A stretch of 11,689 bases of DNA, taken from contig JAJYKO010000085.1 in assembly GCA_021788565.1 (NCBI GenBank), forward strand, positions 1 through 11,689. Direction: 5' to 3'. This document shows, piece after piece, positions 1 to 8,145 of the stretch. Both the position numbers and the translations under genes were made by a program. Within the stretch, counting starts at the first letter, position 1. Each line of letters opens with the position of its first letter. Under the pieces are notes generated by a model. The model made no database searches. It was not told the DNA's origin and saw only the letters and a program-made list of their open reading frames with translations. The stretch is from Chloroflexota bacterium (GTDB lineage: Bacteria > Chloroflexota > UBA6077).

Positions 1-1
1 T

Positions 2-241
2 CAACTCGACTGCGCCCAGGCCGTTGCCCTCGGCGACCAAGGGCCCACCATCAACCAGGTCGCTGCGGCGATAGCCGCCAGCTTCGTCGAAAAGCTGCTG
101 GCCGGCACCTGCACTTGGATGGCGAGTTACTTCGATCTCGACGACGGGACGCTGCGGTGCGTGGCAGCCGATCCCAAGATTGTCGCCGGGATGGCAGGCC
201 TGCACCTGAATGCCATCGCTCCGCCCGTCAGCAGGGCTTAG
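2..241 (+). CDS. C-terminal part of a probable ThiF/E1-like (PRTRC-type) protein, cut by the left edge
   Basis: An open frame runs in from the left edge and stops at TAG 239-241, giving the last 79 residues. The visible part contains the motif GDQGPTINQ followed by a long hydrophobic helix (AAIAASFVEKLLAG) and then a strand-turn-strand (SYFDLDDGTLRCV). This arrangement resembles the C-terminal end of ThiF/HesA/MoeB-family proteins of the PRTRC plasmid/ICE type, where a 'xINQ' motif precedes the last helix and a final LR-containing strand. The ATP-binding Rossmann core and catalytic Cys region would lie outside the window, so no activity can be confirmed. The next gene starts 84 bases downstream on the same strand, which fits an operon. 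Family call is from remembered pattern only; it could also be an unrelated plasmid protein. Confidence 0.45.
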   Translation, partial: QLDCAQAVALGDQGPTINQVAAAIAASFVEKLLAGTCTWMASYFDLDDGTLRCVAADPKIVAGMAGLHLNAIAPPVSRA

Positions 242-325
242 CGGCGATTGGAGCCGAGCAAGCTAGAACAGACAACCGCGGGTAGGCGATGCCAATCCAT
301 CGGTTTTCGGGACAAGGAGACTCGA

Positions 326-928
326 ATGGTAGAGACGGAGGATCTCCCGGTTCTCCAGGCCGCCGGTTTCAGCGCCAGCGTCGACGTGTTCGCCTGGGAG
401 CCGGATCCCGACCCGGCTGCCCGTCGGATGCGGCTGTGGCTCCTCTCTCTCCTCGGCCCCCAGGAGTCGGTGAAGGCCCTCTGGGCACGGCTCGTCAAAG
501 GCGAGATGGCCACGTTGAGCTTCGAGGGCCTCGGCACCGCCCACTTCTGCGCCCTGGCGCCCGAGGGTCCGAGGGCCTGGCGCTTCTACACCGCCAACTT
601 GCGGGCCGCGGCCGGGTATCACGGGGTGCTGGTGCCCGAGGCCGCGCTCTACGCCGGCGAGAGATCCGATTTCCTGCTCCTGGTGCGCCAACCCGAAGAG
701 GCTCCCAAGCTCCACTATCGCTTTCTGAACCGGCGACTGGACCTGCCGCTCCATCCGGAGTGGGCTTCCTGGCTCTGGGATCGAGCCCTCCACGTCGGCG
801 AGGCCGTCCCCCTGGAGTCCCGCGGCCTCTGCGCCTATCGGTGCTTTCCCAACTCCGACAAGCTGGCCGCCGACCTGGGCGCTGCCCTCCGCGAGGGCGT
901 CCTTGGCCTGATCGAAGGCGGCGCATAG
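326..928 (+). CDS. Hypothetical protein, 200 aa, in the methyltransferase-helicase operon
   Basis: I do not recognise this family. The ATG at 326 is preferred over an upstream TTG at 248 because AAGGAG (314-319) lies six bases upstream of it and the sequence before the ATG does not look like protein. The product is soluble-looking, with no signal peptide or membrane segment, and is rich in Trp, Pro and Leu. A central region (HGVLVPEAALYAGERSDF) and a His/Trp-rich stretch (LHPEWASWLWDRAL) look like structured segments. The third codon position is strongly G/C, like the neighbouring genes, which supports real coding. It lies between the ThiF-like gene and the DUF6094-like methyltransferase, 87 bases before the latter, so it probably belongs to the same operon and may be a partner or adaptor of those enzymes. 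That role is inference. Confidence 0.75.
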   Translation: MVETEDLPVLQAAGFSASVDVFAWEPDPDPAARRMRLWLLSLLGPQESVKALWARLVKGEMATLSFEGLGTAHFCALAPEGPRAWRFYTANLRAAAGYHGVLVPEAALYAGERSDFLLLVRQPEEAPKLHYRFLNRRLDLPLHPEWASWLWDRALHVGEAVPLESRGLCAYRCFPNSDKLAADLGAALREGVLGLIEGGA

Positions 929-1000
929 CCTCTCCCCTCACGCCAACCCCCGGCGACGGTTCGCTCTCTCCAGATAGTACCAGGAAAGTCAGATTGATAG

Positions 1001-1006
1001 AGGAGG
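1001..1006 (+). promoter_or_regulatory. Strong ribosome binding site deciding a TTG start
   Basis: AGGAGG, a perfect anti-Shine-Dalgarno match, lies nine bases before TTG 1016. No ATG or GTG sits at suitable spacing, so this site fixes the methyltransferase start on the rare TTG codon. Confidence 0.75.
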
Positions 1007-1015
1007 TCGAGAGAC

Positions 1016-2074
1016 TTGGCTCGTCTAGAATCCACCGCCCGGGCGGGATACTTCCCAACCCCGCCACGGGTGGCCGCGGCAATCGCCCGGTACCTTGCCA
1101 CATCGGCGGGAGGCGGCAAGCGTGTCGTCCGGCTCCTGGACCCGTGCGCAGGCACCGGTGAGGCGGCGGCGACCATCGCCGAGGCGCTGGGAGCCGAAAG
1201 CTACGGCATTGAGCTGAACGAGCAGCGGGCCGAGGTCGCGCGAGCCCGGCTCGACCACGTGCTGGCTACGAGCGCCTTCGCTGTGCGCCTCGCCAACGGC
1301 GCCTTCTCCTGCCTGTTCTTGAATAGCCCGTATGACTACGACGACGAGAAACGCCGCCTGGAGCACGCCTTCCTCACCAGCCTGACCCGGGCGCTCTGCC
1401 CGGGCGGCGTGCTTGTCTTCCTGATCCCGCAGCGCCGGCTGGCCGTGTCGGCCCGCTACCTGGCCAGTCACTACACGGGCCTTCTCGGCTTCCGGTTTCC
1501 CAACCCGGAATACGCGGCCTACCGGCAGATGGTGCTCTTCGGCGCGAGGAAGCCGCAGCCGACCATCGACCCACTGAGCCAGATCCGGTTGGAGGCCTGG
1601 AGCGAGGGCGATCTGCCAACCCTCAAGGACGCACCCGCCCAACCGGTGCTCAGCGTGCCGGCTCTCGCTGGCGGCGACGTCCTGTTCGCCTCGCTCTACT
1701 TCGATCCGGTGCAGGCGGCGGCCGAAGCCAGGCGCCGGGGTGTGTGGACTCAGCCTCAGTTGGCCGAGCAGCTCTGGCCGCCCGACGAGCGGCCGGTTCG
1801 GCCCTTGATGCCGCTGCGGAAGGGCCACCTGGCCCTGCTCATCGCCGCCGGAATGCTCAACAACGTCGTCCTCAGCCAGAACGGGGAGCGGCTGCTGGTC
1901 AAGGGCCGCACCCACAAGGAGCTGGTGCCCGTCGAGAGCGCCGACGAGGACACCGAGGTCCAGCGGGAAGTAATTCGGACCTCCGTGGTCGTTCTCGACC
2001 TCGACACCGGTGCCCTTCAGGTCGTCGGCCAGGGAGAGGGCGGAGACGCGGCCGAGGAGAAGCGAGCCGCATGA
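1016..2074 (+). CDS. DUF6094-like SAM-dependent DNA methyltransferase
   Basis: The 352-residue product has the fold signature of an amino-methyltransferase: N-terminal YFPTPPRV (12-19), SAM-binding motif I DPCAGTGEA (42-50), an acidic ribose-contact segment YGIELNEQR (63-71), and a motif IV equivalent NSPYDYD (103-109) in place of the classic NPPY. A following region (PGGVLVFLIPQRRL) matches the strand after motif IV. The YFPTP opening plus this order recalls the DUF6094 family found on plasmids, ICEs and phage-like elements. Adenine-N6 is the expected target from the N-(P/S)-P-Y motif, but the substrate is not proven. The C-terminal 170 residues have no motif I recognise. The gene starts with TTG behind AGGAGG and its stop overlaps the helicase start (ATGA), so the two are translationally coupled. 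The product may be a modification enzyme, or a DNA-binding pseudo-enzyme working with the helicase. Confidence 0.75.
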   Translation: MARLESTARAGYFPTPPRVAAAIARYLATSAGGGKRVVRLLDPCAGTGEAAATIAEALGAESYGIELNEQRAEVARARLDHVLATSAFAVRLANGAFSCLFLNSPYDYDDEKRRLEHAFLTSLTRALCPGGVLVFLIPQRRLAVSARYLASHYTGLLGFRFPNPEYAAYRQMVLFGARKPQPTIDPLSQIRLEAWSEGDLPTLKDAPAQPVLSVPALAGGDVLFASLYFDPVQAAAEARRRGVWTQPQLAEQLWPPDERPVRPLMPLRKGHLALLIAAGMLNNVVLSQNGERLLVKGRTHKELVPVESADEDTEVQREVIRTSVVVLDLDTGALQVVGQGEGGDAAEEKRAA

Positions 2075-4347
2075 ACCTGGCCGAACTGATCGACCGCTAC
2101 AACAACGCCATCACCCGGGCGGTGGTCCGCACCTACCCGCCAGTCTACGATGCCGAGGCCCGACGGGCCTGTGGCTTCGATCTCCGGCGGCTCCTTCGCC
2201 GCCCCCTGGGTGCCCAGGGCGATGCCATCCGCGCCATCGCCCTCTCACTCCAACGAGGAGCCGGCACCAACGTGGTCGGGGAGATGGGGGTGGGCAAGTC
2301 CATGCTGGCCGTCGCCGCCGCCTACCTCGCCGGCTTCCGCCGGGTGCTGATCCTCTGCCCGCCGCATCTGGTCAAGAAGTGGCGCCGCGAGGTGCTGGCC
2401 ACCGCCCCCGGCGCCAGGGTGGCTATCGTTCGGACCATCGGCGACCTGGAGCGGACCAGGTTGTTGGGAGGGGCTATCCAGTTCGTCATTTGCTCCCGCG
2501 AGCAGGCGAAATTGGGCTACCGATGGGTACCCGCGGCGGTAGAACGACTCGTCGGCGATGAGGTGGGAGGGGTCGCCCGCGACGAGAGGGGCGAGATCCT
2601 TCGCCACCTCTGCTGCCCGAGCTGTTTCCAACCGGTTGCCGACGACGAGGGCGTGCCCCTGAGCCGGACCGACCTCCAAGCCAAGAAGCGGCGCTGCCAG
2701 TTCTGCGGCGGGGCGCTCTGGCAGGCGGACCGTACCGGCCCCCGCCGATTCCCCCTGGCCGATTACGCGCGCCGCCGTCTGGCGGGCTACTTCGATCTCC
2801 TCGTCACCGACGAAGTGCATGAGTACAAGGCCAGGGGGTCTGCCCAGGGTTTGGCGGCCGCCGGGCTCGCCGAGGCCTGCGGCAAGACCCTCACCCTCAC
2901 CGGCACCGTCTTCGGCGGCTACAGCTCGACCCTGTTCTACCTGCTGTGGCGCTTCTCCCCCGCGGTTCGCTCGGAGTTCGGCTATCGGGACGAGGCGAAA
3001 TGGGTCAGCCGCTACGGCATCGTGGAGAGAATCACCAAGAAGGACCCGGACGCGTACGCCGACGATGGCCGCCACTCCAAGCGCCGGAGCTACCTGACCC
3101 GCACCGTCGAGAAGCCGGGCGTCTCTCCGGCTATCCTGTTCCACCTGATCGGAAACACCGTGTTCCTCCGGCTGGCCGACGTCGCCAAAGACCTGCCCCC
3201 CTACACCGAGCGGGTCGCACTCTTCCCGCTGGATAAGGGAGAGAGCCCGGACGCGCCTTCCCAGGCGAGCAGCTACCACCGGCTTGCTCAGGATCTCTGG
3301 CGAGCCGTGGTGGAGGCGCTCCAGGGGGGCTCCAAGCGGCTGCTGGCTACCTATCTGCAGGCCTTGCTCTCCTATCCGGATGGCTGCACGCGGGGCGAGA
3401 CGGTGCTGGATCCGGGGACCGGGAGCGTCCTCGCTCACGCGCCGGCATTGCCCGAGGATCGGCTCTACCCCAAGGAACGGGCGCTGGTGGATCTGGTGCA
3501 CCGCGAACAGGACCGGGGAAGGCGGGTGCTGGTCTACATCACCCACACGGAGAAGCGGGACATCAGCCCCCGGCTGCGCGCCCTCCTGGAGAGAGAGGGG
3601 TTTCGAGTAGCGGTGCTCAAGGCGAGCACCGTGGCGGCCGATCGCCGAGAGGAGTGGGTCGCGGCTCGGGTCCGGGAGGGCGCCGATGTTCTGATCTGCC
3701 ACCCCCGCCTGGTGCAGACCGGCCTCGACCTGGTGGACTGGCCTTCGATCATCTGGTACGAGACCGAGTACAGCGTCTATGTGATGCGCCAGGCCAGCCG
3801 CCGCTCGTGGCGGATCGGCCAGCGTGACACGGTGGAGGTCACCTTCTTCGTGTACGAGGGAACCCTCCAGGCCGAGGCGCTGGCGCTGGTGGCCGCCAAG
3901 ATGCGCTCCGCCCTGATGGTCGAGGGCGAGCTCCCTGAAGACGGGCTGGCGGCGCTCGAAGGCGACGGCCAGGACGTGTTTCTTGCCCTCGCCCGTCGTT
4001 TGACCAACCAGTCCCCCGCCGACGGGCAATCCCTCGAGGCGCTCTTCGCCCAGACCCGCTCAGCCGAGGCGGAGGCCGAGGGCTTCCTGGCTGAGGACGA
4101 CTGGCAGCCCGAGACTGAGCAATTGGACCACCGGCTGCCGGCGGAAGAGGCCCGCATCGTTGAAGCCGATCTGTGGACGCAGATTCTAACCGGCGAGCCT
4201 GAAGCCCAATGCCGTCCGGCCCAGGAGCCAGCTCGAATCGAACATGCCCGCATCGTGAGCTTCGAGGAACTGGCGTTGCTGGTTCGGCGGCCGAAGCCGA
4301 GGCGCAAGCCAGTGCCCGAGGAGCAGCTCATGCTGTTCGGAAGGTAG
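2071..4347 (+). CDS. SNF2-family (superfamily 2) helicase/ATPase with zinc-binding insertion
   Basis: The 758-residue product carries ordered SF2 motifs: Walker A GEMGVGKS (70-77), motif Ia LILCPPHLVKKW (93-104), a DEVH box (247-250), motif III TLTGT (275-279), motif V VQTGLDL (548-554) and motif VI QASRRSWRIGQ (574-584), followed by the typical SNF2 strand VTFFVYEGT. Two Cys pairs between motifs Ia and II (CCPSC at 181-185, CQFC at 209-212) look like a zinc ribbon inserted in the first RecA domain. The glutamine-tipped RIGQ motif is characteristic of SNF2 translocases, which move along duplex DNA and remodel bound proteins rather than unwind. The ATG at 2071 overlaps the previous stop and has GAGGAG at 2054-2059. 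Coupling to the methyltransferase suggests one complex, as in DISARM-type or DUF6094 modules. The C-terminus (from about residue 600) is acidic, with a basic tail. No nuclease domain is visible in it. Confidence 0.88.
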   Translation: MNLAELIDRYNNAITRAVVRTYPPVYDAEARRACGFDLRRLLRRPLGAQGDAIRAIALSLQRGAGTNVVGEMGVGKSMLAVAAAYLAGFRRVLILCPPHLVKKWRREVLATAPGARVAIVRTIGDLERTRLLGGAIQFVICSREQAKLGYRWVPAAVERLVGDEVGGVARDERGEILRHLCCPSCFQPVADDEGVPLSRTDLQAKKRRCQFCGGALWQADRTGPRRFPLADYARRRLAGYFDLLVTDEVHEYKARGSAQGLAAAGLAEACGKTLTLTGTVFGGYSSTLFYLLWRFSPAVRSEFGYRDEAKWVSRYGIVERITKKDPDAYADDGRHSKRRSYLTRTVEKPGVSPAILFHLIGNTVFLRLADVAKDLPPYTERVALFPLDKGESPDAPSQASSYHRLAQDLWRAVVEALQGGSKRLLATYLQALLSYPDGCTRGETVLDPGTGSVLAHAPALPEDRLYPKERALVDLVHREQDRGRRVLVYITHTEKRDISPRLRALLEREGFRVAVLKASTVAADRREEWVAARVREGADVLICHPRLVQTGLDLVDWPSIIWYETEYSVYVMRQASRRSWRIGQRDTVEVTFFVYEGTLQAEALALVAAKMRSALMVEGELPEDGLAALEGDGQDVFLALARRLTNQSPADGQSLEALFAQTRSAEAEAEGFLAEDDWQPETEQLDHRLPAEEARIVEADLWTQILTGEPEAQCRPAQEPARIEHARIVSFEELALLVRRPKPRRKPVPEEQLMLFGR

Positions 4348-4363
4348 GCTAGGGCCAACTTGG

Positions 4364-4409
4364 CAAGAAGGGTCGTGCTCTCCCCGCCTGGATGAGCCGG
4401 CCCTTCTTG
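4364..4409 (+). terminator. Possible stem-loop after the helicase gene
   Basis: CAAGAAGGG (4364-4372) and CCCTTCTTG (4401-4409) are a perfect nine-base inverted repeat, 16 bases after the helicase stop. The loop is long (28 bases) and there is no T-run after it, so it is at best a weak or Rho-assisted terminator. It might be an mRNA-stabilising hairpin instead. Confidence 0.3.
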
Positions 4410-4604
4410 GTGTCCGGCGAGATTGCATCCTCCAGATCAGCAACAGGGGGCTGCCGCGGAGGCCCGGGCCCGTCACTCCCGGTCTTCTTGTTTCACTTCG
4501 GAGGCCACGCACAGGCCGCGCGATGTGACTGCCTGGGTTGCGATGAACCGCAAGACCCCGTCACGCCAGAATGTACTTTACAACCAGAAACGGGCTCGCT
4601 TGAA

Positions 4605-4630
4605 GCGAATTCGAGGGAACGCGGATTCGC
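4605..4630 (-). terminator. Possible stem-loop after the - strand methyltransferase gene
   Basis: GCGAATTCG (4605-4613) and CGGATTCGC (4622-4630) pair over nine positions with one wobble across an eight-base loop. The hairpin lies 36-61 bases past the stop of the - strand methyltransferase, where a terminator is expected, but it lacks a clear U-tract. Confidence 0.3.
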
Positions 4631-4665
4631 GCATTCAGTTGGAACTTACATCCGGAACCCCACCA

Positions 4666-5922
4666 TCAACGCATGCATGTTGAGGCATCATCTGCGAGCC
4701 CAGGCGTTCCGAACACCACTATGCTCTCCCGAGACGGGCAACGACCGTATTTGCCCATCTGCTGCGCACTATTTCCACGATGACGAACGGCAAGGATTCT
4801 TTCGCAGGTGAGGCCAGCCTGTTGCCCAACATCCGCAGTCAACTCGTCCACGAGAACCGTCTCACCGCTGTATCGAGTGTTGCCAACCACAATGGCCACC
4901 TTCGCGCCAGCGCTGCACACTCGCTTCAACTCCTTCAGACAGAGGTACATATCCAGGAAATATCCATCTAACATCCTGATCACCCGGGGATCGACACCGA
5001 GCCCCTTGAGGCGCGCAATCAGCCCGGTCAAACCGGCTGGCGCTGCGTAGCCTGTAGCATCAGGTCGCATCGGACGCGCCTCTGGATGGGAGTGAAAGGT
5101 CTGGTACCGCAGCTGCCGAGTCTTCTCCCAATCCAAGAACCTGAACATCAGTTCGACCCCAAACACCCTGGTGTAATCGTGGCGGTTGGGGTAAGGCGGA
5201 GACGTTATGACTGCCGAAAAGGTCTGCTGACCATCGGGAAGGGCCCTCGCGTCACCAAGATGGACTTCCCATGCAGAGGCGGCCGGATGCTGAGCGTCGC
5301 GCAGGTCATCCAGCATCATGCTAACCCGCGATCTCAGCGCTGGCAGAACCGCAACGGCATCTGTCTGGTTCTCAATCCATCTGAGCCAACCACCAGTCGC
5401 TACTGCCTTACTGAACTGCGGCAGAACCGCAAGCAACGCGAGTTCGAAGAAACCGCGCTCCTCAGTCGACATCTCGGTCTCAGCGATCGTCCTCGCGGCC
5501 GCGTCAAGAGCCACAAGCAGGTTTCCCGGAAGAGCCCTCACGACTAGGTCGGGGTATGCTCTCTCCACACGCACCCTAGACGAGGCCAAGTCTTCCTCAA
5601 TGTCGCTCCACAGCCGCTGTAGTCGCCCCAGGTCGTAATCGGCCACTTTGACAGAAGATGCAAGCACCGCCAAGGGGGATAGGTCATAACCGGAGGCTGG
5701 AACGCCTCCCTCTTTGCAGGCCAGGATCGTGGTACCCGCGCCAGCGAAGGGGTCAAGAACTCTATCACTGGGCCCGAGGCTCCATTCGTCAATCAGCGCA
5801 TGAACCAAGTCGCTCGTGAAGCTGTGAGGGAACGTATACCAGCGGTGGAGGGGCTTTGACATGAGCGGCCTCGGGGTCACCCAAGCCCCCCAGTTGAGCC
5901 GCTCGCTAATCGGATGGCTCAC
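4666..5922 (-). CDS. DNA methyltransferase, N4-cytosine or N6-adenine type
   Basis: From the GTG at 5922 the product is 418 residues. It shows a Trp/Tyr-rich start (HRWYTFPHSF), SAM motif I DPFAGAGTT (57-65), an acidic helix end (GYDLSP), and catalytic motif IV TSPPY (240-244) followed by NRHDYTR. The S-P-P-Y tetrad is typical of N4-cytosine enzymes, although some N6-adenine enzymes share it. Motif I precedes motif IV with about 175 residues between them, an alpha-class-like order with the target-recognition region probably in the gap. C-terminal VAIVVGNTRYSG and the RESIVVF ending fit known site-specific methylases. An ATG at 6051 in frame would add 43 residues rich in Cys and Pro. I favour the GTG, since a G-run sits eight bases upstream and the family-like sequence starts near there, but the longer form is possible. 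The gene follows the PIN nuclease on the same strand after 280 bases, so it may be modification partner of that cluster. Confidence 0.85.
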   Translation of the reverse strand: MSHPISERLNWGAWVTPRPLMSKPLHRWYTFPHSFTSDLVHALIDEWSLGPSDRVLDPFAGAGTTILACKEGGVPASGYDLSPLAVLASSVKVADYDLGRLQRLWSDIEEDLASSRVRVERAYPDLVVRALPGNLLVALDAAARTIAETEMSTEERGFFELALLAVLPQFSKAVATGGWLRWIENQTDAVAVLPALRSRVSMMLDDLRDAQHPAASAWEVHLGDARALPDGQQTFSAVITSPPYPNRHDYTRVFGVELMFRFLDWEKTRQLRYQTFHSHPEARPMRPDATGYAAPAGLTGLIARLKGLGVDPRVIRMLDGYFLDMYLCLKELKRVCSAGAKVAIVVGNTRYSGETVLVDELTADVGQQAGLTCERILAVRHRGNSAQQMGKYGRCPSRESIVVFGTPGLADDASTCMR

Positions 5923-6202
5923 AATTTTGGCCCCCCCAGTCGCTCCTTCCGCCAGCCGCAAGCCGCACCAGCTGAAATGCGCCGGCAACGCCAAGGGACA
6001 AGGCGGCACAGGCCGCGCACAGCCTTTCTCAACCTGACACCGCATGTCCATCCACTGATCACTATCCTAGCCAGCTCTGCAACTTGACTGCGTTCCACAC
6101 CGGTTCGCCTGTCCGCAGTCGACAGCGAAGCGACTAGTGCGGACTCTTGCTACGCGAATGGACACGACCTGAATCGACTCTTCTATCGGCACAAGAGAAG
6201 GA
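5923..6202. other. Spacer between PIN nuclease and methyltransferase genes
   Basis: About 280 bases with no separate gene that I can support. If the methyltransferase starts at ATG 6051, the unassigned part shrinks to about 150 bases. I saw no convincing promoter or terminator here, so whether the methyltransferase is in the same transcript as the PIN gene is open. Confidence 0.5.
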
Positions 6203-6973
6203 TCAAACCTTTATGGCCGCCGGAAGCGAAATCTGCGATTCCTCAATCCCGATACGTTGTGCCATGAAGCCTACGATCGTATTGCGGGCACCGCGAAAGC
6301 ATTCTTTATCGACTGGATCGTCGATGCCATCAGGCTTCTGCAACTTGTTCGCAACTTTCTTCAAGTAGGCATCGTACGTAATGAACTCATCCGCTTCAGC
6401 GAGAAGGGCGCTGGCATAGACAATAAGGTCCCCAAGATCCATGTACACCAAGCTGAGCAGCCGACGCGCGAGCAGCCAAGCATCCCGCATGCTCTCCGGC
6501 CTTGTTTCACTGATGGTGACGTCAGCCTTCACAAATAGATCGTCGATGGCCCCAATGCGCCGCTCCACGTCACGGTAGGTCGATGGCTTCAGTCGGTGCA
6601 GGATCTCACCCTCGTCTATTCGGCTCCACATGCGGTGGGGTATGCCTTCTTGAGCAGCGTTGACGATGGCCTGGCCCCTCAACAGCCCGCAGACGAGTTC
6701 GAGCTGAGTGACAGGGGAGTACTCGACTCTTGCGCACGCGTCCGATAAGCATTGGCTGCGCAGATAATCCACGAGCCTGCACCCATTCATATAGCTCTCG
6801 CAAGTACGCCCTGTGTAGGTTCTCTTGATCTCTTCGTCCGGTTTGGCCGCTCCGTCTCCGAGAGGTGCTATGCCACGTTCTTGCGCGAATTCCAGATACA
6901 GCCTTGCATAGTGCATAGCATTTGTGTCCAGGAACAGCAGGCGCTGAAGGTTCAAAGCGGGTCTTGATGCCAT
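6203..6973 (-). CDS. PIN-domain nuclease (VapC/FitB-like fold), 256 aa
   Basis: The N-terminus holds the PIN strand-1 motif LLFLDTN (12-18, Asp16). A conserved Glu follows in QLELVCGLL (Glu92), and the C-terminal half has the acidic pair and strand typical of the fold: GDLIVYASALLAEADEFITYD, with Asp182 and Asp201. These four acids match the metal-binding site of PIN-family ribonucleases. At 256 residues it is nearly twice the usual toxin VapC length, with inserts at about 40-85 and 105-160, so it is a larger PIN variety rather than a plain toxin. Its ATG (6973-6971) shares one base with the stop of the upstream ATPase gene (TGATG), so translation is coupled. No small antitoxin is adjacent; the ATPase and the winged-helix-like protein take the neighbouring positions. 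It is probably the effector of this cluster, cutting RNA or DNA under control of the ATPase. The effector role is inference. Confidence 0.75.
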   Translation of the reverse strand: MASRPALNLQRLLFLDTNAMHYARLYLEFAQERGIAPLGDGAAKPDEEIKRTYTGRTCESYMNGCRLVDYLRSQCLSDACARVEYSPVTQLELVCGLLRGQAIVNAAQEGIPHRMWSRIDEGEILHRLKPSTYRDVERRIGAIDDLFVKADVTISETRPESMRDAWLLARRLLSLVYMDLGDLIVYASALLAEADEFITYDAYLKKVANKLQKPDGIDDPVDKECFRGARNTIVGFMAQRIGIEESQISLPAAIKV

Positions 6974-8145
6974 CAGTCCTGTGCCCCCTCAGGAGTAGGA
7001 TAGGCACGGCCTTCCACGTCAGCGAGGTATCCGTTCGTGAATGGCAGCGGTGCATCGTCGGCACCTCCAACAGCATAGAAGCAGAGCTTCACTAGGCGCC
7101 GAGGGTTGGACACGGTGGCAGGGGTAAGCATGTTCTCAAAGCCGGCTGGAAACGGGAACAGAGTACTCTCGAACTGAACGTTGGGGATCCTAGCAGCGGA
7201 AAGTCTGCTTTGCACCAAGCCAACAGCATCTTCAGCTTCGAGGGGAGGTACGGAAAAGTGGTATCGACCCTCGGATGTGAAACGGTCCCAGAGAGCGGGC
7301 TCCAGCCCTTTAGTTGTCTCCACAGCGCTCGGCGTCATCGCAACCACCAACCAGAGGTCTTCACCACTCGTCAGGTTGATCAACCGTTTCAGAGTAGCGA
7401 GGTAATCGTGCGCCTCCCGCGTTGTCAGTCGTTTCTTCAGGGAGACTTCCTCGAATTCATCGATGAGGAAACCAACCTTATTGATGCCCGCCGCAAGCCG
7501 GAGGGTCTTCAGGATCGCCCCGAAATACAAGGCCTCTTCGCCCTCAGCCACTAGCGTGTCCCCCTTTCCAGCGACAAAGTCACGGTACTCAAAGTACGGC
7601 TTGGAGGGCGTATCCGCAACCATCAAGGCTAGGCGGTGAGCGATCTCTTCATCCTGACTGACGCCGGCCGTACGAATTGCATCCTGAAGCTCCGCGAGCA
7701 CTCCGGCCCTCTGACGCCGGTAACGGGCTGGCTGTAGGTACTCTTCAAAGCCCTCAGCGAATAAGCTTCGCTGGTACGGCCCCACGTATCCAGAGCACAG
7801 CTCCCAAATCGACTTGGCGAAGTCTTTCCTGCCTATCTGACGAAGTAGTGAGTTCGCTAGATCGTAGAACTGTACCCCAGGATTGTCGAAGTAGAAGGGT
7901 TTGATCCGTTTATCGGGAAACCCATGAGCGAATAGCCATTGCAGTACGCAAGTCTTCCCGCTCCCGTACTCACCGTCGATCGCAAGTGCCTTCACCCCTC
8001 GACCTTGAGCCAACAGGTTCAACAGTTCAGTTATCCGAGCATGCCACTTGGCAGGAAGCCAGATGTCGCTACCCAGTGGCGGTCCGCTCGCAGACGGCTC
8101 AAAGGGGTTGAAGGTTAACCCTAGCCGCTCAAACCTAGCTGACAT
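6973..8145 (-). CDS. P-loop ATPase, AAA+/STAND or BREX-like ATP-binding protein
   Basis: The 390-residue product has Walker A GEYGSGKT (58-65), Walker B VGFLIDEFEE (224-233), a sensor-1-like strand WLVVAMTPSA (265-274) and a following Arg-bearing segment LWDRF (285-289) that could be an arginine finger or sensor. The N-terminus (FNPFEPSA) resembles the 'NPF' opening of ORC/Cdc6-like and TniB/BREX-like ATPases that load or switch on DNA. About 150 residues lie between Walker A and B, much more than in a minimal AAA+ core, which suggests an insert. The start is ATG 8145 because AGGAGG lies seven bases upstream; open frame further upstream lacks coding character. It overlaps the preceding gene by 11 bases and the following PIN gene by one. 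It probably acts as the switch of the cluster. Exact ATPase family is not settled by reading alone. Confidence 0.8.
   Translation of the reverse strand: MSARFERLGLTFNPFEPSASGPPLGSDIWLPAKWHARITELLNLLAQGRGVKALAIDGEYGSGKTCVLQWLFAHGFPDKRIKPFYFDNPGVQFYDLANSLLRQIGRKDFAKSIWELCSGYVGPYQRSLFAEGFEEYLQPARYRRQRAGVLAELQDAIRTAGVSQDEEIAHRLALMVADTPSKPYFEYRDFVAGKGDTLVAEGEEALYFGAILKTLRLAAGINKVGFLIDEFEEVSLKKRLTTREAHDYLATLKRLINLTSGEDLWLVVAMTPSAVETTKGLEPALWDRFTSEGRYHFSVPPLEAEDAVGLVQSRLSAARIPNVQFESTLFPFPAGFENMLTPATVSNPRRLVKLCFYAVGGADDAPLPFTNGYLADVEGRAYPTPEGAQD

Larger units (their letters stand above)
4348..4665. other. Convergent intergenic spacer
   Basis: This 318-bp stretch separates the + strand helicase from the - strand methyltransferase. 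Open frames crossing it have no start context, no known motif and no coding-like composition. It contains two inverted repeats (4364-4409 and 4605-4630) and is where base composition changes from very GC-rich to moderate. Confidence 0.6.

Noticed and set aside
2245..4029. Long - strand frame of 594 codons opposite the helicase
   Set aside because: It lies wholly opposite an SF2 helicase with all motifs. Long antisense frames are expected in very GC-rich genes.
4392..4811. 139-codon + strand frame in and beyond the convergent spacer
   Set aside because: No start signal or motif, and it runs antisense into the methyltransferase gene.
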